Shown here in pieces: positions 1 through 7,675 of a stretch of DNA of 37,234 nt (its first letter is position 1; the number at the start of each line of letters is the position of its first letter). The stretch comes from Acidimicrobiaceae bacterium. GTDB lineage: Bacteria > Actinomycetota > Acidimicrobiia > Acidimicrobiales > Ilumatobacteraceae. The translations under genes were made by a program, and so were the position numbers. Below the pieces are notes generated by a model. That model had not been told where the DNA came from and searched no databases. It saw only the letters and a program-made list of their open reading frames with translations. The stretch lies in the NCBI GenBank assembly GCA_024641005.1, contig JAHEDX010000039.1, positions 1-37,234 of the forward strand. Reading direction: 5' to 3'.

Positions 1-96
1 GGCAGAAGCTACGCCGCGACGACCCTGGTAGTAGGGATTCCGTCGTGCCTCGCGTCCGGCGAGTCGCCACCGCCCAGCGGCAGGCGCAATAGACGT

Positions 97-173
97 TGGT
101 CGGGATGGGGAGATTCGAACTCCCGACCCCCTGCTCCCAAAGCAGGTGCGCTACCAGGCTGCGCCACATCCCG
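97..173 (-). tRNA. tRNA-Pro (anticodon UGG), CCA encoded
   Basis: On the minus strand the sequence folds as a complete cloverleaf. It has a 7-bp acceptor stem (CGGGATG with CATCCCG), a GCGC D-stem, anticodon stem CCTGC/GCAGG around loop TTTGGGA (anticodon TGG), and a T-arm GGGAG-TTCGAAT-CTCCC. The discriminator A is followed by CCA in the DNA at 97-99. The total is 77 nt. The TGG anticodon reads proline CCN codons. The gene stands alone, divergent from the beta-propeller gene. Confidence 0.96.
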
Positions 174-189
174 TGTACGTAGGCGAGCC

Positions 190-216
190 AGCGTATCGGG
201 ATCCGGATCGCCTCAA
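190..216 (-). promoter_or_regulatory. Probable tRNA-Pro promoter
   Basis: Read on the minus strand, TTGAGG (211-216) and TACGCT (190-195) are separated by 15 bp. The second box lies 16 nt before the tRNA 5' end. This is a plausible -35/-10 pair, with a spacer shorter than the ideal 17. Confidence 0.4.
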
Positions 217-227
217 CCGGCTCCGGG

Positions 228-233
228 TAGCCT
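228..233 (+). promoter_or_regulatory. -10 box before the beta-propeller gene
   Basis: TAGCCT is identical to the box before glyS. It is followed after 6 nt by ATC at 240, which opens a hydrophobic N-terminus in the frame of the downstream gene. No ATG, GTG or TTG lies in frame between this box and 279. Confidence 0.35.
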
Positions 234-278
234 CGCTCGATCGACCGTCGACTCGTCGTCCTCGGGCCGCTTCTCGCG

Positions 279-1520
279 ATGACGGCCGTGCTCGTGGCGA
301 TCGCCGTGACTCGAGACAGCCCGACCGATGTGACGCCGCCGATCGAGACGAGCGCACCGGGTGCGCCTGATATCACGGTCGACGACCTCACGGTGACCGG
401 CGGTGCGTTGGATGATGATGTAGCCGCGGACACCGTCGATTCGCTTCCGTCGACGACCACAGGCATGCCGACGACCACCACGACGGTGGCGCCGCTCGCT
501 CCCGCCGACGGGAAGACGTCGAGTGAACGACGGCTCGTCGACGCGTTCATCGTGCAGGATGCCGACCTGCAGCCCAAGAGCATCGTGGCCTCCGGCGACG
601 GGCTCTTCTTCGCCCAGAACATGATGTATCGGCACAATGTCGCCGTCTACGACCGGTCCGGCAACAAGGTCGCCACGATCCCCGACGAGGTCGACCTCGC
701 GGCATTCGGCATCGCCGGGGGAGTGATAGCCCAAGGATCACCCGTCGAGGCTGCGTTCACGCCCGACGGTCGCTACGTCTATGTGTCGAACTACAAGATG
801 TTCGGCAGCGGATACGACCCGGTCGCCGACGACGGCTGCGATCGAGGCAGTTGGGACGACAGCTTCGTCTACAAGATCGACGTCGCCAGTTTCGAGATCG
901 TGGCGGTGGTGCCGACCGGCGCTGTCCCCAAGTACCTGGCGGTCACACCAGACGGGTCACGGCTCGTCGTATCCAACTGGTGCGGCTTCGACGCGTCGAT
1001 CATCGACACGGCGAACGACACGGAACTCGGACGGGTCGACCTGGGGCGCCATCCACGGGGCATCGCGATCCGCAGTGATTCCCGCTACGCGTACGTGACC
1101 GTGATGGGGGAGGCCCGGATCGACGTGATCGACCTCCGGTCCATGAACGTGGTGAATACCGTTCCCGACCCGGGCACGACCCCGCGCCACCTGGTGCTGT
1201 CGAGCGATGATCGCTATCTCTTCGTGTCGAACCACACCATGAACTCGGTACGCAAGATCGATCTACAGGCAGGCTCGGTCGTCGGCATCGCCAGCACCGG
1301 GGTCGAAACCCGCTCGATGGCGCTGTCCGACGACGGCGAGAGCCTGTATGTCGTCAACTACCAGGACGGCACGGTCAGCAAGGTCCGCACCAGTGACATG
1401 GCGGTCCTGCAGACCGTCAACTCCGGCGTCCACCCGGTCGGCATCACCTACGACCCCGACACCCGTCAGGTGTGGGTGGCCAACTATGCAGGCAGCCTGC
1501 GGGTGTTCCTCGACGAGTGA
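279..1520 (+). CDS. YVTN-type beta-propeller protein, exported or membrane-anchored
   Basis: This 413-aa protein has a hydrophobic N-terminus, a Thr-rich linker (about residues 50-72, TTTGMPTTTTTVAP) and a C-terminal propeller. At least six blades end in the strand pattern DGRYVYVSNY, DGSRLVVSNW, DSRYAYVTV, DDRYLFVSNH, DGESLYVVNY, DTRQVWVANY, spaced about 42-45 residues apart. YVTN/NHL-like propellers of this kind are usually extracytoplasmic binding or surface proteins; the ligand cannot be told. The ATG at 279 cuts into the hydrophobic segment. The frame is open back to the TAG at 228 and encodes a typical signal-anchor start (IDRRLVVLGPLLA) from ATC 240, so the true N-terminus may be longer. 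The gene converges on the reductase gene with an 8-bp gap. Confidence 0.8.
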   Translation: MTAVLVAIAVTRDSPTDVTPPIETSAPGAPDITVDDLTVTGGALDDDVAADTVDSLPSTTTGMPTTTTTVAPLAPADGKTSSERRLVDAFIVQDADLQPKSIVASGDGLFFAQNMMYRHNVAVYDRSGNKVATIPDEVDLAAFGIAGGVIAQGSPVEAAFTPDGRYVYVSNYKMFGSGYDPVADDGCDRGSWDDSFVYKIDVASFEIVAVVPTGAVPKYLAVTPDGSRLVVSNWCGFDASIIDTANDTELGRVDLGRHPRGIAIRSDSRYAYVTVMGEARIDVIDLRSMNVVNTVPDPGTTPRHLVLSSDDRYLFVSNHTMNSVRKIDLQAGSVVGIASTGVETRSMALSDDGESLYVVNYQDGTVSKVRTSDMAVLQTVNSGVHPVGITYDPDTRQVWVANYAGSLRVFLDE

Positions 1521-1528
1521 GCCGGCCG

Positions 1529-2752
1529 TCAGTCGGGGTCGAGTACGTCGAAGGTGATTCCCGCGTGCTGGACCAGCCGATCGATGAGGCGGTCGCCGAA
1601 TGCCGTCGCCGGGGTCCAGAAGCCACCGGCGGTGATGTTGCGATCGAGTTCGAGGAACCCGAGGGCTGTCTCGGCGAGCATCTTTGCCGTCGAGCCATAC
1701 CCGGGGTCGCGGTCTCCGGTCACCTTGGTCACCAGCTGGTCGCCGGCCGCGGTTCGTCCGTAGAAACGAAGATCGAAATGGCCGGCCTCTTGAGCGGCGG
1801 GCGTCGGGCCCTCGCCAGGTTCGGGCAGGAAGCGTCCGAGTAACCGGCGCGTGGGCCCGAGCATCGCCATGCCGGCGAACCCCGCCAGTCCGCCACTGAC
1901 AGCTGTCGCCTTCATCGCGCCGACGGGTCCACCGCCCACCAGCATGGCCTCGTCGTATTCGAAGTCGTCGCCCCACGGCCTGCCCAGCAGGGCGTGGCTA
2001 CGTTGCACGATCCGCGTGTTGGCTGCGGCCATGACGAACGGGGCGACCCACTCGCCCGACGCGGCGTCGGGGCGAGGCCGCGTCACGTTCGGCTGACGGG
2101 GCCCGGTGCGCATGTCGGCCGGAGCCAACGCGTACGGATTGGCGAGAATCTTGCGCAGATCGTGGTCGTGGCGGACTTCTTCGACCACGTTCAACATGCT
2201 GGCGATCGTTCCGCCGCTGGCTCCGCCCTTCAGAGACTTCACCCGCAGCGAGATCGAGGCACAGGGCTCGCCGAAACGCTCGATCGCCTGCTGTTGGGTG
2301 AACCAGACACCGAGATCGGATGGGATCGAATCGAAGCCACACGCGTGCACCACGCGCGCTCCGCTGGCGGCGGCTGTGTCCTGGTGGGCGTCGATCATGG
2401 AGAGCATCCACTGCGGCTCGCCGGTGAGGTCGCAATAGTCGGTACCCGCTTCGGCAACTGCGGCCACGAGCGGTGAGCCATACAGTGCGTATGGGCCGAC
2501 GGTCGACACGACCACCTTGGTGCACTCGGCGAGTGCCCGCATCGCCTCCGTGTCGGCGGCGTCGGCCACGATCTGCTCGACATCGGCGCCGGTGTCGGCA
2601 GCGACCTCGCGGAGCTTGCCGGCATTTCGTCCTGCGATCGCCCACCGGATGTCGCCGTTCGCTCCGATCCGCTCGACGAGGCGCCGGGTCAAGATCTGAC
2701 CCACGAAACTGGTTGCGCCGAACACGACGAGGTCGAACTGACGGTTCTTCAT
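1529..2752 (-). CDS. Saccharopine dehydrogenase-like, trans-acting enoyl reductase family
   Basis: This 407-aa protein opens with a Rossmann fold of the saccharopine dehydrogenase NADP-binding type (DLVVFGATSFVGQ near residues 7-19, then WAIAGRN), continues with VVSTVGPYALYGSP and YCDLTGE, and has a long alpha/beta C-terminal part. The pattern matches the mycobacterial Rv2449c/Rv2953 group. Rv2953 is a trans-acting enoyl reductase in phenolic glycolipid/PDIM synthesis, but most family members are uncharacterised. The substrate here is unknown; a lipid-related reduction is only inferred. The start at 2752 (MKNRQFDL) directly precedes the Rossmann strand. An upstream ATG at 2788 would overlap the divergent gene. 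CACACT lies 6 nt before the start, consistent with a leaderless mRNA. Confidence 0.85.
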   Translation of the reverse strand: MKNRQFDLVVFGATSFVGQILTRRLVERIGANGDIRWAIAGRNAGKLREVAADTGADVEQIVADAADTEAMRALAECTKVVVSTVGPYALYGSPLVAAVAEAGTDYCDLTGEPQWMLSMIDAHQDTAAASGARVVHACGFDSIPSDLGVWFTQQQAIERFGEPCASISLRVKSLKGGASGGTIASMLNVVEEVRHDHDLRKILANPYALAPADMRTGPRQPNVTRPRPDAASGEWVAPFVMAAANTRIVQRSHALLGRPWGDDFEYDEAMLVGGGPVGAMKATAVSGGLAGFAGMAMLGPTRRLLGRFLPEPGEGPTPAAQEAGHFDLRFYGRTAAGDQLVTKVTGDRDPGYGSTAKMLAETALGFLELDRNITAGGFWTPATAFGDRLIDRLVQHAGITFDVLDPD

Positions 2753-2766
2753 GTCACGAGTGTGAC
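2753..2766. promoter_or_regulatory. Inverted repeat between divergent genes
   Basis: GTCAC-GAGT-GTGAC is a perfect 5-bp inverted repeat with a 4-bp centre. It sits at the start codon and -10 region of the reductase gene and 22 bp before the cysteine-cluster gene. A dimeric regulator could control both genes here; this is inference. Confidence 0.35.
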
Positions 2767-2788
2767 ACCCCCTCGTCACGATGACCAC

Positions 2789-3010
2789 ATGAACCAGACG
2801 CCCGAGCGCAGTCTCACGATCTCTTGCGACGACTGTTCCATGCAGTGCACTTCGGCCTGTGCCGACTGTGTGGTCACGTTCCTCCTACGTGACGACGCCG
2901 TCGAGCCCGAACACGACACGCTGGTGCTCGACCTCGAGCAGGCCAGGGTGGTGCGCATGTTCGGCAACGCCGGTCTCGTCCCCGATCTGAAGTTCCGCGT
3001 CGCCGGATGA
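2789..3010 (+). CDS. Small cysteine-cluster protein of unknown function
   Basis: This is a 73-aa protein whose residues 13-27 carry five cysteines as C-x2-C-x3-C-x3-C-x2-C (CDDCSMQCTSACADC), followed by a hydrophobic VVTFLL and a mixed acidic tail ending FGNAGLVPDLKFRVAG. The spacing suggests a zinc or iron-sulfur site, but I recognise no characterised family. I chose the ATG at 2789 because the cysteine block then starts near the N-terminus and CACGAT lies 6 nt upstream. The stop is 61 bp before queG on the same strand. Size, codon bias and the intact frame support a real gene. Confidence 0.7.
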   Translation: MNQTPERSLTISCDDCSMQCTSACADCVVTFLLRDDAVEPEHDTLVLDLEQARVVRMFGNAGLVPDLKFRVAG

Positions 3011-3059
3011 CCCTGTCGAGCCCCGGTTGCCGATGTACCGACGGCTCGCGAAGTGCCCG

Positions 3060-3065
3060 TACGCT
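3060..3065 (+). promoter_or_regulatory. -10 box of queG
   Basis: TACGCT is followed by 6 nt and then GTG at 3072. It supports this GTG over the upstream in-frame ATG codons at 3027 and 3033. Confidence 0.55.
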
Positions 3066-3071
3066 GGTCGG

Positions 3072-4136
3072 GTGCGACGCCCGGATCCGCTGCCTTCGTG
3101 GGACGAGGTCACCGAACTCGCGTCCCTGCACGGCATCGATCATGTCGGCGTTGCCCCGGTCGCAGTGCTCGAACGAGCACGAACGGCGCTCAACGAGCGC
3201 AAGGCCGCCGGGCTTCATGCCGGCATGGGGTTCACGTATCGCAACCCCGAGCGTTCGACCGACCCGCTCCGGGCGGTGGCAAATGCTCGCTCGATCATCG
3301 TGGCCGCCCGCCCGTATCGTGCCGACGAAGAGCCCGAGCGCCCCGAGGGTGTCCAAGCAAGGGTCGGGCGCTACGCCTGGGTCGACCACTATGCGCCCTT
3401 GCGGGCCGGGTTGCGAGCGATCGCGATTCGTCTTCGGCGTGCCGACCATCGCGCGGTGGCATTCGCCGACGACAACTCGATCGTCGATCGCGAAGTGGCC
3501 TACCTCGGTGGCCTGGGCTGGTTCGGCAAGAACGCCAACATCCTGCTCCCCGGCGCCGGCAGCTTCTTCGTGCTCGGCTCGATCGTCACCACTGCCGAGT
3601 TCCCGGTGGGCCGGCCGGTCGACGACGGCTGCGGAACCTGCCGACGTTGTATCGATGGTTGCCCCACCGGTGCGATCGTCGCACCCGGCGTCGTCGACGC
3701 GAACAGGTGTCTCGCCTGGCTCGTTCAACAGCCAGGCTCGTTTCCCGTCCAGTTCCGAGAAGCGCTCGACGATCGGCTCTACGGCTGCGACGACTGCCAG
3801 GAGGTGTGCCCTCCTGCCGTGCGGTTGGGCAACAAACATCGCGTCGACCTCTCGGTGTCATCGGGCGGCGAGCCGGTACAGGCGTGGGTCGATGTGCTCG
3901 ATCTGCTCGAATCGACCGACGAACAACTCATCGACCGACATGGCCGCTGGTATCTCGCGAATCGGGACCCTGTGTGGTGGCGTCGCAACGCATTGATCGT
4001 GCTGGGCAACCGCGGTGACCTGTCCGATCCTCGGACGCGCAGCGTCATCGATCGATACCGAACCCACACCGACCCGATCCTTCGCGAACATGCCGAGTGG
4101 GCGGCGCAACGCCTCGCGCAGGTGAGCGTTCGATGA
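3072..4136 (+). CDS. queG: Epoxyqueuosine reductase QueG
   Basis: This 354-aa protein catalyses the last step of queuosine synthesis in tRNA, reducing epoxyqueuosine to queuosine with cobalamin and two [4Fe-4S] clusters. The active-site stretch DNSIVDREVAYLGGLGWFGKN-like carries the conserved Asp and the WFGKN motif. Two ferredoxin-type cysteine sets follow: CGTCRRCIDGCP with a later C (CLAW), and CDDCQEVCP. The C-terminal region resembles the usual short helical extension. GTG 3072 gives a normal N-terminus (VRRPDPLPSWDEV), with a -10 box just upstream. The stop overlaps the next start by 4 nt (ATGA), so it is translationally coupled to the glycosyltransferase, although the two functions look unrelated. 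Confidence 0.93.
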   Translation: MRRPDPLPSWDEVTELASLHGIDHVGVAPVAVLERARTALNERKAAGLHAGMGFTYRNPERSTDPLRAVANARSIIVAARPYRADEEPERPEGVQARVGRYAWVDHYAPLRAGLRAIAIRLRRADHRAVAFADDNSIVDREVAYLGGLGWFGKNANILLPGAGSFFVLGSIVTTAEFPVGRPVDDGCGTCRRCIDGCPTGAIVAPGVVDANRCLAWLVQQPGSFPVQFREALDDRLYGCDDCQEVCPPAVRLGNKHRVDLSVSSGGEPVQAWVDVLDLLESTDEQLIDRHGRWYLANRDPVWWRRNALIVLGNRGDLSDPRTRSVIDRYRTHTDPILREHAEWAAQRLAQVSVR

Positions 4137-5266
4137 AGCATCTCCTCGTCACCAACGACTTTCCACCCAAGATCGGTGGTATCCAATCATTGCTCTGGGA
4201 GTGGTGGCGCCGGCTCCCTGCCGACCAGTTCGCCGTGCTCACCAGCCCATATGCCGGCACCGCAGAGTTCGACGCCGAGCAGGCGTTCCGTATCGAGCGT
4301 GTCCGAGAACCGGTGTTGCTGCCGCATCCCCTGATGGTGCGGCGCGTCAACGAGATGGCGGCAGATTTCGGTGCGGAACTGGTGGTGCTCGATCCTGCGG
4401 TACCGCTCGGGTTGATCGGTCCATCGCTCGACCTGCCGTACGACGTCGTCTTGCACGGCGCCGAGGTCACGGTGCCGGGGCGCCTGCCGGGCAGCAGGCA
4501 AGGGCTGGCGTACGTCTTGCGCAACGCCCGGCACATCATTGCTGCCGGCCGGTATCCGGCAGCCGAGGCCGATCGAGCCGCTGGTCGTGCACTCCCGACC
4601 ACGGTGGTACCACCGGGCGTCGACACGTCTCGTTTCCGCCCGCTCGACGACGCCGAACGCCGCTTGGCACGAAGCGACCTCGGTCTGCCGGTCGACGGCC
4701 AGGTGATCGTCGGCGTCTCGCGACTGGTGCCGCGCAAGGGGTTCGACACGGCGATTCGAGCGGTCGCCCAGATGCGCGCCACTCACCCCGATCTGGTGCT
4801 TGCCATCGCCGGTCGCGGCCGCGACGAGGACCGGCTTCGCAAACTCGCCGCCGAGCTCGACGCTCCCGTCCAGTTCCTGGGTCGGGTCCCACACGACGAT
4901 TTGCCACGCCTCTACGGCTGCGCCGACGTCTTCACCATGCTGTGCCGCAACAGATGGGGTGGGCTCGAACAGGAAGGCTTCGGCATCGTGTTCGTCGAGG
5001 CGGCCGCCTGTGGCGTGCCCCAGGTCGCCGGCGACAGCGGGGGAGCCGCCGAGGCGGTCGGCGACGGTGAGACCGGCATCGTCATCCGCCGCCCCGACAA
5101 CCCGGCGTCAGCGGTACCCGACACGGTGGCGGCCTTCACGACACTGCTCGACGACCCAGATCTGCGGCATCGCATGTCGATCGCCTCGCGCCGTCGCGCC
5201 GAGATCGACTTCTCGTACGACGTGTTGGCGGCACGTCTCGGCGCGGCACTCGAAATCAGCGCCTAA
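4133..5266 (+). CDS. GT4 glycosyltransferase, PimB'-like mannosyltransferase
   Basis: This 377-aa GT-B fold enzyme begins KHLLVTNDFPPKIGGIQ, the N-terminal signature of the PimB' group (Rv2188c). That group moves the second mannose from GDP-mannose onto phosphatidylinositol monomannoside at the inner leaflet. The C-terminal nucleotide-sugar domain shows GVSRLVPRKGFD, the glycine-rich AIAGRGRDEDRL and the retaining EX7E-type region EQEGFGIVFVEAAACG. Length matches the family. The start ATG 4133 overlaps the queG stop. In mycobacteria and streptomycetes similar genes lie near an SRPBCC protein and a ROK glucokinase, as here. The family is sure; acceptor specificity is not proven. Confidence 0.85.
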   Translation: MKHLLVTNDFPPKIGGIQSLLWEWWRRLPADQFAVLTSPYAGTAEFDAEQAFRIERVREPVLLPHPLMVRRVNEMAADFGAELVVLDPAVPLGLIGPSLDLPYDVVLHGAEVTVPGRLPGSRQGLAYVLRNARHIIAAGRYPAAEADRAAGRALPTTVVPPGVDTSRFRPLDDAERRLARSDLGLPVDGQVIVGVSRLVPRKGFDTAIRAVAQMRATHPDLVLAIAGRGRDEDRLRKLAAELDAPVQFLGRVPHDDLPRLYGCADVFTMLCRNRWGGLEQEGFGIVFVEAAACGVPQVAGDSGGAAEAVGDGETGIVIRRPDNPASAVPDTVAAFTTLLDDPDLRHRMSIASRRRAEIDFSYDVLAARLGAALEISA

Positions 5267-5269
5267 CCT
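5264..5269 (+). promoter_or_regulatory. -10 box of the small membrane protein gene
   Basis: TAACCT overlaps the stop codon of the glycosyltransferase gene and lies 7 nt before GTG 5277. It gives an internal promoter within the cluster. Confidence 0.55.
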
Positions 5270-5276
5270 GGGCGAT

Positions 5277-5768
5277 GTGACCGCACGCGACGCGATCGTC
5301 CAGGTGAACCTGGTGCTCACCGCCGTCTTCGCAGTCACCGCCGCGTACGCGGCGACCGTGTTCTCGACCACAGCGCAATGGATCGGGGCGGCGACGGCGA
5401 TGCTGCTGTTCGCGATCGGGGTGTTCGCATTCATCTGGTCGTACTGGATCGCGGTGCAACGCAGCAGGTCGGACGAGATCGCGGTGACACAGTTGTACAT
5501 GTTGATGGGCGACGCCATCCCGTCACCCGTTCGACGCACCATGAACCTCACGTTGGTGGTGCAGTTCGTGATCGCCATCGCCACCACGCTGGCCCGTCCC
5601 AACGGTCCTGACGGCAATCCCGGCTCGTCGCTGGCCGTCGGCTTCCTCGTGCCGATGCTCGGTTTCGGGCTGAACGGTTTGTGGGCGGTGTACCACGGCA
5701 ACTTCGCAACCCGCGCGGACGTCCCCAATTCGAGTGAGGAAATCAGGCAGAATGCAGACCATGGCTGA
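5277..5768 (+). CDS. Four-helix membrane protein of unknown function
   Basis: This 163-aa protein has four predicted transmembrane segments: about residues 9-29 (NLVLTAVFAVTAAYAAT), 35-60 (WIGAATAMLLFAIGVFAF and on), 87-105 (LTLVVQFVIAIATTLA) and 115-137 (LAVGFLVPMLGFGLNGLWAV). A polar loop with RSRSDEIAVTQLYMLMGDAIP joins helices 2 and 3. The arrangement resembles small conserved actinobacterial membrane proteins found beside SRPBCC/glucokinase genes; I know of no function. GTG 5277 places helix 1 directly after a short N-terminus. It overlaps the next gene by 8 nt. Confidence 0.75.
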   Translation: MTARDAIVQVNLVLTAVFAVTAAYAATVFSTTAQWIGAATAMLLFAIGVFAFIWSYWIAVQRSRSDEIAVTQLYMLMGDAIPSPVRRTMNLTLVVQFVIAIATTLARPNGPDGNPGSSLAVGFLVPMLGFGLNGLWAVYHGNFATRADVPNSSEEIRQNADHG

Positions 5769-6195
5769 GACCGCGACTGAGACCGTGACCATTGCGGCAC
5801 CACTCGAACAGGTGTGGGCGATCGCCACCGATCTCGAGAAGTACCCGGTGTGGACGCACGACGTGAAAGATGTCGTGATCGCCAGCCGCGACGACGAAGG
5901 CCGCCCGAGCCAGGTCGAGTTCCGTACCTCGGCATTGGGACGCAGCACGCACTACACGCTGTCGTACGATTACGCCGAAGCACCCAACGTGCTGGCCTGG
6001 TCGATGATCAAGGGTGACATCCAACGCTCGATCGACGGCGCCTTCAAATTTCAACCGACGCCTGAAGGCGGAACGCACGTCCAGTACGACCTCGCGATCG
6101 AGCTGGTGGTTCCGTTGCCCGGGTTCGTCAAGCGGCGCGCCGAGCGGCGCATTCTCAACGCGATCAAGGAACTGAAAGCGTTCGCTGAAACGTGA
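5761..6195 (+). CDS. SRPBCC-fold cyclase/dehydrase-like protein
   Basis: A 144-aa START/Bet v1-like (polyketide cyclase/dehydrase) protein. It begins with ETVTIAAPLEQVWAIATDLEKYPVW, the usual opening of this family, and ends in the long C-terminal helix (VKRRAERRILNAIKELKAF). It resembles mycobacterial Rv2185c, whose gene also lies near pimB'. Such proteins bind hydrophobic ligands; the ligand is unknown. ATG 5761 is preferred to ATG 5752 because CAGAAT ends 7 nt before it. The gene overlaps the membrane-protein stop by 8 nt and shares GTGA with the next gene. Confidence 0.85.
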   Translation: MAETATETVTIAAPLEQVWAIATDLEKYPVWTHDVKDVVIASRDDEGRPSQVEFRTSALGRSTHYTLSYDYAEAPNVLAWSMIKGDIQRSIDGAFKFQPTPEGGTHVQYDLAIELVVPLPGFVKRRAERRILNAIKELKAFAET

Positions 6196-7148
6196 GCACC
6201 CCGGTACGTCGCTTCGTCGGCATCGACGTCGGCGGAACGAAGTGCCTTGGTGTCGCACTCGACGAGCACGGCCATGTCGTCGCCGAACAACGCCGACCCA
6301 CGCCGCGCGGTGATGGCAGCCTTCCGGCTCTGATCGACACACTCGCCGAGCTCGCTGGCGCGCTCGGCCCGTTCGACGACGTCGGCGTGGGAGTCCCCGG
6401 TCTCGTGACGCGCGACGGCGTCCTGCGGGCCGCACCGAACCTCGATGGCGTGGCCGATTTCGATGTCGCCGGATTGCTCGGCGCTCGGGTCGACCGGCCG
6501 GTACACGTCGACAACGACGCGACCTGTGCTGCGGTCGCCGAGTGGATGTACGGCGCCGGCCGGGGAGCATCCGACATGGTGCTCGTGACGCTGGGAACCG
6601 GCATCGGCGGTGGCCTGGTCGCCGGAGGTCGCCTGCAGCGTGGCCGCAACGGGTTCGCCGGTGAATACGGGCACATGGTGGTCGATCCGTCCGGGCCCCC
6701 CTGCCCGTGCGGTCGTCGTGGCTGTTGGGAGCGCTACGCATCCGGATCGGGCCTGGCTCGACTGGCGCGTGAGGCGGCGGTCGGCGGTCGAGTGAGCCGG
6801 GTGCTCGACATCGCCGGCGGTGATCCCGAGGCGGTGCGGGGCGAGATGGTGCAACAGGCAGCTCGCGAGGGTGACATCGACGCGCTCGCAGTCATCGACG
6901 ACTTCGGGCGTTGGGTGGCGATCGGTCTCGTCAACCTCACGAATGCGCTCGACCCCGAGATGTTCGTGCTCGGTGGCGGGCTCGCGATGGGTGCCGATCT
7001 GTACCTCGGTCCGATCCGGCGGTGGTTTGGTGAGCTGATCTACCAACCCGACCTGCGCGCTTTGCCGGCGATCGAGTTCGCGTCATGGCAAGAGCGAGCG
7101 GGCGCCGTGGGCGCCGCGCTGCTCCACCGCGCTCACGAACCCGGGTAG
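6192..7148 (+). CDS. glk: ROK-family glucokinase
   Basis: A 318-aa sugar kinase that phosphorylates glucose to glucose 6-phosphate in the cytoplasm. It shows the phosphate-1 motif DVGGTK (residues 12-17), the glucose-binding VDNDATCAA, the LGTGIGGG phosphate-2 stretch, E-x-GHMVV, and the ROK zinc signature CPCGRRGCWE. The length fits bacterial ATP-glucokinases such as streptomycete GlkA, whose neighbourhood also contains an SRPBCC gene. GTG 6192 overlaps the preceding stop (GTGA). The 3' end overlaps the convergent ppa gene by 16 bp. ATP versus polyphosphate as donor cannot be decided by eye. Confidence 0.9.
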   Translation: MSTPVRRFVGIDVGGTKCLGVALDEHGHVVAEQRRPTPRGDGSLPALIDTLAELAGALGPFDDVGVGVPGLVTRDGVLRAAPNLDGVADFDVAGLLGARVDRPVHVDNDATCAAVAEWMYGAGRGASDMVLVTLGTGIGGGLVAGGRLQRGRNGFAGEYGHMVVDPSGPPCPCGRRGCWERYASGSGLARLAREAAVGGRVSRVLDIAGGDPEAVRGEMVQQAAREGDIDALAVIDDFGRWVAIGLVNLTNALDPEMFVLGGGLAMGADLYLGPIRRWFGELIYQPDLRALPAIEFASWQERAGAVGAALLHRAHEPG

Positions 7149-7636
7149 TTGGCCCTCGCCGTCTCGATTTCGCGCCACGCCTCGTCGCGCCCGCCCATAC
7201 CGGTGGTCGACGAGTACTTGTTCGGTTCGAGCGCCTTGTACACCTCGAAGAAATGCTGGATCTCGGCGCGCAACTGCGGTGTCAGGTCGGTGATGTCGTT
7301 CACACTTGCCCACCGTGGCTCTTTCGGAGGGACACAGATCAGCTTCGCGTCCTCGCCTGCCTCGTCGCGCATGTACAGCACGCCGACCGGTCGCGCCTCG
7401 ACCCAGACGCCGGGGTAGACGGGGTCTTCGAGTAACACCAGCGCGTCGAGCGGATCGCCGTCGCCGGCCAGCGTGTCGGGCACGAAACCGTAGTCAGCCG
7501 GATAGGTCGTCGCCGTGAAAAGCCGCCGGTCGAGGAAGACGCGACCGCCCTCGTGGTCGATCTCGTACTTGTTGCGGCTGCCGCGCGGGATCTCGATCAC
7601 GACGAAGATGCACCCCTCGGAGGGCTGTTTACTCAT
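7133..7636 (-). CDS. ppa: Inorganic pyrophosphatase, family I
   Basis: This 167-aa soluble enzyme hydrolyses pyrophosphate and pulls biosynthetic reactions forward. The family signature is clear: EIPRGSRNKYEID, the YPADYGFVPDT loop, and the metal-binding DGDPLDALVL, with KYEID and KPPKEP-like substrate regions and full length. ATG 7636 begins MSKQPSEG. Longer frames upstream would run through the divergent aminotransferase gene. GATGAT lies 6 nt before the start. Only 39 bp separate it from the divergent start codon, so the two promoters overlap. Confidence 0.95.
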   Translation of the reverse strand: MSKQPSEGCIFVVIEIPRGSRNKYEIDHEGGRVFLDRRLFTATTYPADYGFVPDTLAGDGDPLDALVLLEDPVYPGVWVEARPVGVLYMRDEAGEDAKLICVPPKEPRWASVNDITDLTPQLRAEIQHFFEVYKALEPNKYSSTTGMGGRDEAWREIETARANYPGS

Positions 7637-7661
7637 CGCGGAATCATCGCACACCAACCGA

Positions 7662-7667
7662 TATCGT
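7662..7667 (+). promoter_or_regulatory. -10 box of the aminotransferase gene
   Basis: TATCGT is followed by 8 nt and ATG 7676. It lies within the palindrome CGATATCG (7659-7666) in the 39-bp ppa/aminotransferase divergent spacer. Confidence 0.5.
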
Positions 7668-7675
7668 CCATTGCC

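Noticed and set aside
3-92. C-terminal fragment of a gene entering from the left (ends TAG at 90-92)
   Set aside because: About 29 codons of Arg-rich sequence with no motif; other frames look equally plausible, so positions 1-96 are left unassigned.
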